Shown: in pieces, positions 62,666-64,000 of the stretch
Layout: every line of letters begins with the position of its first letter
Position numbering within the stretch: position 1 is the stretch's first letter
DNA from: Ignavibacteriales bacterium
Lineage (GTDB): Bacteria > Bacteroidota > Ignavibacteria > Ignavibacteriales > Ignavibacteriaceae
Assembly (NCBI GenBank): GCA_003538625.1
Contig: DPRR01000039.1
Location: forward strand, 1 to 64,000
DNA: 64,000 nt
Reading direction: 5' to 3'
The notes under the pieces: generated by a model
Told to the model about the DNA's origin: nothing
The model's database searches: none
What the model saw: only the letters and a program-made list of their open reading frames with translations
Position numbers and translations under genes: made by a program

Positions 62666-63358
62666 TTATTTTTTAACTTTCAATTCATACAAAGCATCAA
62701 TCAATTCTATTGAACTTTGTTCCATATCTCCAACTAATCTATCAATTCTTGAAACAAAATAATTATAGAAAACCTGAAGAATCATAGCTACAACCAGACC
62801 AAACAGAGTTGTTAAAAGAGCAACAGATATACCTTCTGCTACTACTGCAGGTGAAATTTGAGCTGCTTCTTTAATAGCATCAAATGCTTCAATCATACCT
62901 TGTACTGTACCGGTAAATCCAAGCATAGGAGCAATGGTAATAAAAGTTGATATCCATATAAGTCCTCTTTCAAGGAAACCCATTTCAATTCCACCATAAG
63001 CTACAATAGCTTTTTCAGCTGCATCCAAACCTTCATCATATCTTAAGAGTCCGGCATAAAAAACGGAGGCAACAGGACCTCTTGTATTTTCGCAAACTCT
63101 TTTTGCAGCTTCAACACCGCCTGAAGTTAAAGATTTTTTAACATCTACGATGAATTTTTTTGTATTTGTTCTGGCTTTTGTCAATGTCCAAAGTCTTTCA
63201 AAAGAGAAAGCCAGTCCAATGATCAATGAAGCTAAAATAGGATGCATGAAAATTCCGCCAGCTACATATTTTTCGGTAAGCCAATTCATAACTCCGCCAT
63301 CATTTGTTGCTTGAGCTAGGACATTGAATATCGATGCGATTGTTGTTGTGAAGTCCAT
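62666..63358 (-). CDS. exbB: MotA/TolQ/ExbB proton channel family protein (second cluster)
   Basis: A 230-residue ExbB with three membrane segments (about 33-53, 131-155, 176-200). The channel region reads FITIAPMLGFTGTVQGMIEAFDAI. It lacks the extra N-terminal helix of the copy at 771. AGGAGG precedes the ATG with good spacing. It is the first gene of exbB-exbD-exbD. The three may power an unlinked TonB or energise envelope maintenance like TolQR. Confidence 0.95.
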   Translation of the reverse strand: MDFTTTIASIFNVLAQATNDGGVMNWLTEKYVAGGIFMHPILASLIIGLAFSFERLWTLTKARTNTKKFIVDVKKSLTSGGVEAAKRVCENTRGPVASVFYAGLLRYDEGLDAAEKAIVAYGGIEMGFLERGLIWISTFITIAPMLGFTGTVQGMIEAFDAIKEAAQISPAVVAEGISVALLTTLFGLVVAMILQVFYNYFVSRIDRLVGDMEQSSIELIDALYELKVKK

Positions 63359-63438
63359 AAAAGATAACCTCCTGAATAAATTAGATTTTAGTTCAAATTG
63401 GGTGAATGATCAAATAATTTTCTTAAAAACGTGTAGCT

Positions 63439-63467
63439 ACAATAAGTATTTAGAAAAACAAAGTCAA
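63439..63467 (-). promoter_or_regulatory. Candidate promoter for the second exbB cluster
   Basis: On the minus strand TTGACT (63467-63462) is followed after 17 bases by TATTGT (63444-63439), close to the sigma-70 consensus. The start would be near 63432, giving a leader of about 73 bases before the ATG. Confidence 0.42.
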
Positions 63468-63508
63468 CAAAATAGTTTAGTCTTATTACCTCACTAAATT
63501 AGTAATTT

Positions 63509-64000
63509 CTAATCATTAAACCTCATTTTAAGTTCAATAATATTACCGGATAAAAAGTTATAATGATTAAAAATTGAATGTACAAGTTCCCCTATTTCTT
63601 CGGGTTTTATCCACGAAGAATAATTTGCATTTTTCATCCATTCACGGTTTGCCGGAGTATCTATTATAAATGGTGCAATTGCATTTGCAGATAATCTGAT
63701 ATCATTAGCTTCCGATGAAATTGATTTTACGAGATAATTAAGAGAAGATTTTGCCGCTCCGTAAGCAAACTTCAAATTTTCCGGATGATTACCGGTATAT
63801 GCAGATGTGAAACAGATTGAACCCGAATAACTTTTTTTAACTAAGGAAGCGAAATGTTTTGCAATAAAAAAATTCGTCTTAAGGTTCATATTCATCATTC
63901 GATCAAAATCAACTTCTTCAGTTTCCCAGACTGAAATACCGCCGTAAAAACCACCAATTGTTGAATACAAAAATAATTTTGTATCTGCTTCAGGTTTTAT
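63509..64000 (-). CDS. Short-chain dehydrogenase/reductase, partial at the window edge
   Basis: The frame is open to the window end, so the N-terminus with its NAD(P)-binding TGxxxGxG motif lies outside; a TTG at 63970 is internal. The visible 163 residues hold the conserved strand LFLYSTIGGFYGG, the N-containing helix MNLKTNFFIAK, catalytic Ser in SICFTSAYTG, Tyr and Lys in YGAAKSS, and the NAIAPFIIDTPANRE loop. These are classic SDR features with active-site residues intact. Substrate unknown. It ends 150 bases upstream of the exbB leader. Confidence 0.9.
   Translation of the reverse strand: MKPEADTKLFLYSTIGGFYGGISVWETEEVDFDRMMNMNLKTNFFIAKHFASLVKKSYSGSICFTSAYTGNHPENLKFAYGAAKSSLNYLVKSISSEANDIRLSANAIAPFIIDTPANREWMKNANYSSWIKPEEIGELVHSIFNHYNFLSGNIIELKMRFND

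Noticed and set aside
1..64000. tRNA, rRNA, CRISPR arrays, toxin-antitoxin or defence modules
   Set aside because: No cloverleaf with a CCA-type end, no regularly spaced direct repeats, and no recognisable defence gene families were seen.

Overview
The window is about 33% GC by eye and looks chromosomal, from a free-living member of the FCB group. The best fit is Ignavibacteria (Ignavibacteriales-like). This is inferred from four things: Bacteroidota-type TonB/ExbBD proteins, a subtilisin-like protease ending in a type IX secretion sorting domain, lipoproteins and outer-membrane proteins of a diderm, and frequent clear Shine-Dalgarno sequences (AGGAG/GGAGG), which Bacteroidota proper mostly lack. 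I see no rRNA, tRNA, CRISPR array, insertion sequence or prophage.

Layout. 1-7,800 (+): an envelope-energisation locus, exbB-exbD-exbD-tonB, then a small membrane protein, a periplasmic-binding-protein-like lipoprotein and a TPR protein. It is flanked by two small unknown membrane proteins that share a C-terminal RSPP motif. 7,800-15,100 (+): a hairpin-bearing gap, a TPR histidine kinase, a two-half M16 protease and DsbD. 15,205-17,097 (-): a two-domain Uup-like ABC-F gene interrupted by one in-frame stop at the Walker B glutamate of its first ATPase domain. 17,248-21,081: secreted or small metabolic proteins on both strands, with two palindromic repeats at 20,459-20,598. 21,254-28,640 (+): an overlapping chain purF, T9SS subtilase, pgsA, ftsY and a small membrane protein.

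From 28,697 to the right edge every gene is on the minus strand, mostly in tight or overlapping operons. In order along the plus coordinate they are: ClC channel; hbd and thiolase; holB; DUF2795; M23 peptidase; hprK-raiA; xer; ybeY; gamma carbonic anhydrase; DUF3108; S41 protease; lysS; dacB; rluB; scpB; scpA; trpS; HNH nuclease; acpS; ggt; MCE protein; CNNM/CBS protein; ssb; SPOR lipoprotein; GDSL lipoprotein with a FadL porin; biotin carboxyl carrier and biotin carboxylase; mutS2-cvpA-yqeY; a second exbB-exbD-exbD cluster; and a partial short-chain dehydrogenase at the edge.

Most genes are housekeeping: cell-wall remodelling, chromosome segregation, translation, fatty-acid metabolism and envelope energisation. 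The parts least explained by known families are the RSPP proteins and the lipoprotein/TPR extension of the TonB locus, a branched RNA-like fold at 607-698 upstream of exbB, the interrupted ABC-F gene, and a few unusual starts and leaders (HNH gene, holB).
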